NCBI RefSeq assembly: GCF_004362055.1
Contig: NZ_SNXB01000005.1
Span: 124,001-188,000 of the forward strand
Source of the DNA: Flavobacterium sp. 245
Lineage (GTDB): Bacteria; Bacteroidota; Bacteroidia; Flavobacteriales; Flavobacteriaceae
DNA: 64,000 nt
Direction of reading: 5' to 3'
The position numbers and the translations under genes were made by a program. A model generated the notes under the pieces. It did not search any database and was not told where the DNA came from. It saw only the letters and a program-made list of their open reading frames with translations. This document shows, piece by piece, positions 61,128 through 64,000 of this stretch (the stretch's first letter is position 1; each line of letters starts with the position of its first letter).

Positions 61128-62522
61128 TTATTTTTTCTCCGTCAGAAAGTCATAATACAATGCTTTCGACAAAAAAGTAGAATTTTGGTAAAAATCAATC
61201 AATTCTTCTCTTTGTATTTCTGTTTTGCCTCCATCTAAATGATTTTGCAGAAAATAAGCTCTTCGAATGTCGTCATTAAAATTCAAACTGCTTAGAAATT
61301 GTGGCGTTACTCCTTTATTTACAGCGATATTATAATTTGTAATTAGATTTCCCCAATTCACATAACTGCACAAAAGAACCGTTCCATAAAAATACCAGAC
61401 CATTTGATTGATCAAATAAGCGTTTGTTTTTTGCTTCGTAATTTTTAGAAAAGAATAAACTAAACCAATAATTGCTAAAACAAGAAATGCGTAAACTCCC
61501 AGTCGTTTGTAAGTCAGACCAAAAAATGAAATGTATTCTGAATTTTTAATTATAGTACTTACAATCAAAACTCCATTTAAAAAAATCCAGATTTTAGCGA
61601 GTGTTTTAAGATACGTAGCTTTTTTATCAAAATTGAATCCTCCTTTAAAATAAAACATAATTACACCAACCGCCATAAGAATTGAAAAAATAACAGCATT
61701 TACTCTTTCATGCGTATCAGCACTTAGTTTAGAAGCTTGCGCTGTGACTACTTCAAAAAACTGTTCGTAATTGTAAGTTGCAATGAAAACCAAAAGCATT
61801 AGATTTAAAAGTACCAAAGTAATCACGCCACTTTTTCTTTCGAAATCTAAGTCGAGAAATGAAAATGTATTTTGATTTTTGACTTCGACTATATTTTTAA
61901 ATTCATTGTCAAGTAGCTCATTTTTTTCATAGCAAACTTCCGGCACCCAATAATTCCAGAAACTGAATGAAATATAAAAGCCCGCAATAGTAAGCAACAC
62001 AAGTTGCGGCACGTCAATATCTAAAGTATAATCTGTAAACAATGATGAGAAATGGTCGCTCCCAAAAGAATACACAATAAAAAACAATCCAAGGAAAATG
62101 GCAGGAATTACAACAAAAGCAATTAGTTTTTTGGCAAAATTATTATGGATTTTTTTCTCTGGAAGCCATTGTTTAAAGATCCAAATACGCCCTAATGAAG
62201 CAATTCCGTTTAAGAGAACCAGCGGAAAAATCTGGATGATTTTCAATTTGTTATCCTGAGTTTTAAATTGTAAAAACAATATTGACAACGCCATAGCAAA
62301 AAACGAAGGGGCATCGCCGTACCATCCAAAAGCAAGACATGACAAAACTGATGTTATGACTAATATCAAATGTGTTCGTTCAGTAAATCGATCCTGAAAA
62401 AAGTAGCAAATAAAACCCGTTAGCACAAGTCCAAAAATAGACCAGTTAAGTCCTGGGTCTTCTCTATAAAAAAGCAGTAAAAAAATAAAACTGCAGACAA
62501 AAATAATGTGGTGTTTTTTCAT
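61128..62522 (-). CDS. DUF4173-type polytopic membrane protein
   Basis: 464 residues from ATG 62522, with about 11-12 hydrophobic segments. The region VNAVIFSILMAVGVIMFYFK, GLTYKRLGVYAFLVLAIIGL and TPQFLSSLNFNDDIRRAYFL fits the DUF4153/DUF4173 family. The function of the family is unknown. A 17-bp palindrome precedes it, identical in half-sites to one upstream of the neighbouring operon, so the winged-helix gene probably controls both. Confidence 0.82.
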   Translation of the reverse strand: MKKHHIIFVCSFIFLLLFYREDPGLNWSIFGLVLTGFICYFFQDRFTERTHLILVITSVLSCLAFGWYGDAPSFFAMALSILFLQFKTQDNKLKIIQIFPLVLLNGIASLGRIWIFKQWLPEKKIHNNFAKKLIAFVVIPAIFLGLFFIVYSFGSDHFSSLFTDYTLDIDVPQLVLLTIAGFYISFSFWNYWVPEVCYEKNELLDNEFKNIVEVKNQNTFSFLDLDFERKSGVITLVLLNLMLLVFIATYNYEQFFEVVTAQASKLSADTHERVNAVIFSILMAVGVIMFYFKGGFNFDKKATYLKTLAKIWIFLNGVLIVSTIIKNSEYISFFGLTYKRLGVYAFLVLAIIGLVYSFLKITKQKTNAYLINQMVWYFYGTVLLCSYVNWGNLITNYNIAVNKGVTPQFLSSLNFNDDIRRAYFLQNHLDGGKTEIQREELIDFYQNSTFLSKALYYDFLTEKK

Positions 62523-62540
62523 GATTATTAAATTAAAAGT

Positions 62541-62557
62541 ACTTTGTTTTTCAAAGT
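62541..62557. promoter_or_regulatory. 17-bp palindrome upstream of the DUF4173 gene
   Basis: ACTTTG-TTTTT-CAAAGT, preceded by AAAAGT. Together with 63500-63516 it defines a shared operator. Confidence 0.65.
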
Positions 62558-62580
62558 AATTAAACAAAAAAATAGCGTTA

Positions 62581-62871
62581 TTACGATTTCATTAATTTTT
62601 CAAGATAAGAAAGGTGCTCTTTAAACGCCGCGCGGCCTAGCGGTGTTACCTGATAAGATGTTTTGGGCTTTTTGCCAACAAATTCTTTCTTGATCTCGAT
62701 ATATTCTGATTTTTCCAATGCAGAAGAATGACTTGCTAAATTACCGTCGGTGATATTCAAAAGCGTTTTCATCTCGGTAAAATCTACCCAGTCGTTAACC
62801 ATCAGAACGGACATAATACCCAGTCTGACACGGCTTTCAAAATCTTTATTTAGTTTATCAATGATTCCCAT
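62581..62871 (-). CDS. Winged-helix transcriptional regulator
   Basis: 96 residues. The winged-helix DNA-binding domain family (HTH_34 type) is recognised from SRVRLGIMSVLMVNDWVDFT, EMKTLLNITDGNLASHSSAL and IKKEFVGKKPKTSYQVTPLG. These regulators often sit with small membrane proteins of unknown role. It starts 4 bp after the membrane-protein gene and is probably the repressor binding the twin palindromes (inference). Confidence 0.9.
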   Translation of the reverse strand: MGIIDKLNKDFESRVRLGIMSVLMVNDWVDFTEMKTLLNITDGNLASHSSALEKSEYIEIKKEFVGKKPKTSYQVTPLGRAAFKEHLSYLEKLMKS

Positions 62872-62875
62872 TGGG

Positions 62876-63490
62876 TTATTTGTATTTTTTGAACATCACT
62901 AATCCGTATATAATATGCAGGATTCCAAATCCAATGATCCAAAATATCAAACCATAACCTATATAAAAAAGCGAAATACCTCCTAAAATAAGCTCCAAAA
63001 AGCCCAAATATTTTATATCTGAAAATGTATATTTTTCGGCATTTATAACTGCAAGACCGTAAAATATTAAAGTCGATGGCGCCACTAAGCCATAATATCC
63101 GTGATATATTAAAGCCAGACAAAAAAGACCTCCTGAGACTAATGGAACAGCGAGATTAAATAACATATTTTTTGTTGCCGATGTCCAAATTGGCAAATTG
63201 TATTTTCGGCTTTTTCTAATAGTAAAAAAGGCTCCAAATACGAAAGCGCAAACTAAAATTATAACACCAGTTAAAAATAAATGAGAAACCAGATTACCAG
63301 ATAATAAAATATGATCATCAGTAAAATATTCAATACCATTTATTTTAAAAAGCTGGTAAACATACAAACCCCCAATTAGGGCCGAAAGTCCAGCAAAGAC
63401 TCCCGAAAGTCCGCTTAAGGATATAAATCTTGAAGAACGCTCCATCATGGAACGAATATGTGCTAAATCTTCTTGGTGTTTCTGATTCAT
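62876..63490 (-). CDS. Hypothetical membrane protein, five to six helices
   Basis: 204 residues. The cytoplasmic N-terminus (MNQKHQEDLAHIRSMMERSS) is followed by hydrophobic segments at about 22-45, 65-90, 105-130, 130-150 and 160-200. The family is not recognised with a name, but the RSMMERSSRFISLSGLSGVF segment with a following winged-helix gene is a recurrent Bacteroidetes pair. It is the first gene of the operon, behind a promoter overlapped by a palindrome. Confidence 0.8.
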   Translation of the reverse strand: MNQKHQEDLAHIRSMMERSSRFISLSGLSGVFAGLSALIGGLYVYQLFKINGIEYFTDDHILLSGNLVSHLFLTGVIILVCAFVFGAFFTIRKSRKYNLPIWTSATKNMLFNLAVPLVSGGLFCLALIYHGYYGLVAPSTLIFYGLAVINAEKYTFSDIKYLGFLELILGGISLFYIGYGLIFWIIGFGILHIIYGLVMFKKYK

Positions 63491-63499
63491 AATTAAAGT

Positions 63500-63516
63500 A
63501 CTTTGCAGTACAAAGT
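63500..63516. promoter_or_regulatory. 17-bp palindrome at the promoter of the membrane protein/regulator operon
   Basis: ACTTTG-CAGTA-CAAAGT. It overlaps the -7 box on the minus strand (TAACTTTG, 63511-63518), so a bound repressor would block polymerase. Confidence 0.7.
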
Positions 63517-63518
63517 TA
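63511..63518 (-). promoter_or_regulatory. -7 box of the membrane protein/regulator operon
   Basis: The minus strand reads TAACTTTG, 20 bp before the ATG at 63490. Confidence 0.6.
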
Positions 63519-63626
63519 TATTTTATTTTGAAATGACAAGGGAAATAATATGTTTTTTTTTCGAATCAACCACACATCTATTAAAAAAGCATCTTAGTAA
63601 CATTTATTGTTTCGATCAGCTCCAGC

Positions 63627-63731
63627 GGAGCAATATATTTATAGTCTTTTACAAGTAGCCAAATCAAAAGCTCCGGAAGAGCGATATACTCTAATTACAA
63701 TTCTAAAGATGCCACTCCAACGGAGCTCTGT
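63627..63731. repeat. Family J1 repeat: GCTCC-hairpins
   Basis: GCTCCAGCGGAGCAATATA (63619-63637) and GCTCCGGAAGAGCGATATA (about 63671-63690) are diverged direct copies, each a small hairpin. A third partial copy, CTCCAACGGAGCTC, lies at about 63715-63728. No reading frame explains it. Confidence 0.65.
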
Positions 63732-63776
63732 AAAAATAAAATTCATAATACAATAAATATGTCTTCCCTCAGGGAC

Positions 63777-63910
63777 TTTATTTTTAACGGTGAGCTGCGT
63801 GAGGGATAGAAATAAGCTACCGAAGTAGCATGGATAGCCCGACCGTATTTGCGAAAGGCGCACATAGGCGGTATTTTAAGTAGCGCCTTTTGTAAATACG
63901 GTCACGCCCA
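63777..63910. repeat. Family J2 structured element with 21-bp stem
   Basis: GACCGTATTTGCGAAAGGCGC (63841-63861) pairs with 63883-63903. The only two mismatches would be G-U pairs in + strand RNA. The stem is preceded by GAGGGATAGAA and GGATAGCCC, and followed by ACGCCC. A 74-codon frame on the minus strand crosses it and is not credible. Confidence 0.7.
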
Positions 63911-64000
63911 AACTATTAAAATATAAAACCTGCTCAAACGAACAGACCTTGTAATATTGCTATTTATATTTTGATTAAAACCATCTTCTTCTTTTGAACA
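63911..64000. other. Window end, nothing recognised
   Basis: AT-rich sequence after the J2 element. It might be the edge of the next gene, but no frame or promoter can be called from 90 bp. Confidence 0.4.

Noticed and set aside
63639..63863. 74-codon frame on the minus strand at the right end
   Set aside because: It crosses two repeat elements and has no protein-like composition.

Overview
The window looks like a stretch of chromosome from a Flavobacterium-type member of the Bacteroidetes (phylum and family are inferred from gene content, not from a marker gene search). The DNA is AT-rich. It carries a SusC-type TonB-dependent receptor and DUF families common in Bacteroidetes. Start codons rarely have a Shine-Dalgarno sequence. 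Many genes are preceded by the Bacteroidetes -7 promoter box TANNTTTG. Most of the window is ordinary core chromosome, with a copper-handling island and a large number of intergenic repeats.

Layout. 1-2773: 5' part of a susC gene (minus strand) with LacI-like palindromes at its promoter. 3334-5437: divergent MFS exporter and AraC regulator. 5507-13316: copper island, consisting of a Cys-rich exported protein, a DUF3347 protein, a small HMA-AraC regulator, a CopA P-type ATPase, a multicopper oxidase fused to a barrel-like tail, a lipoprotein and a 52-residue Cys/Lys peptide. 13470-17583: a three-domain GH18/deacetylase/glycosyltransferase and a hotdog protein. 17814-22158: DUF4870 gene, then a PadR-PspC-DUF2807 operon and a second DUF2807 gene. 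22320-25951: trxB, tRNA-Pro and a secreted beta-helix protein. 26449-31750: parA-parB-DUF5683-dapB-lepB-wbqC. 31747-38229: phosphatase-fold protein, two rhomboids, mutL, ribH and a TPR protein on the minus strand. 38471-47534: recF, DUF2461, GT4, a third rhomboid, murB, paiB-like, GT2, an ECF sigma factor, tonB and a PH-domain gene. 47579-56564: M48 peptidase, lipA, gap, hybrid kinase, lpxK, a YoeB-type toxin-antitoxin pair, Nif3 and a coiled-coil protein. 56692-63490: hydrolase, ArsR, P450, monooxygenase, rluF-like, and a membrane-protein/winged-helix operon. 63491-64000: repeats only.

How parts fit together. The copper island gives one logical route: sensing (HMA-AraC), cytoplasmic export (CopA), periplasmic oxidation (multicopper oxidase) and buffering by exported Cys/Met-rich proteins. 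Several regulators sit beside palindromes that are plausible operators: the ArsR/P450 pair, the YoeB antitoxin, and the winged-helix regulator, where the same 17-bp palindrome ACTTTG-N5-CAAAGT precedes two transcription units.

The most unusual feature is the intergenic space. At least nine unrelated repeat families occupy the gaps. Several consist of a short word of about 8-10 bp repeated two or three times and then repeated in inverted orientation. In one family (five copies) arm changes are matched by complementary changes in the opposite arm, and some copies have another palindrome nested inside. I know of no named family for these, but could not search for one.
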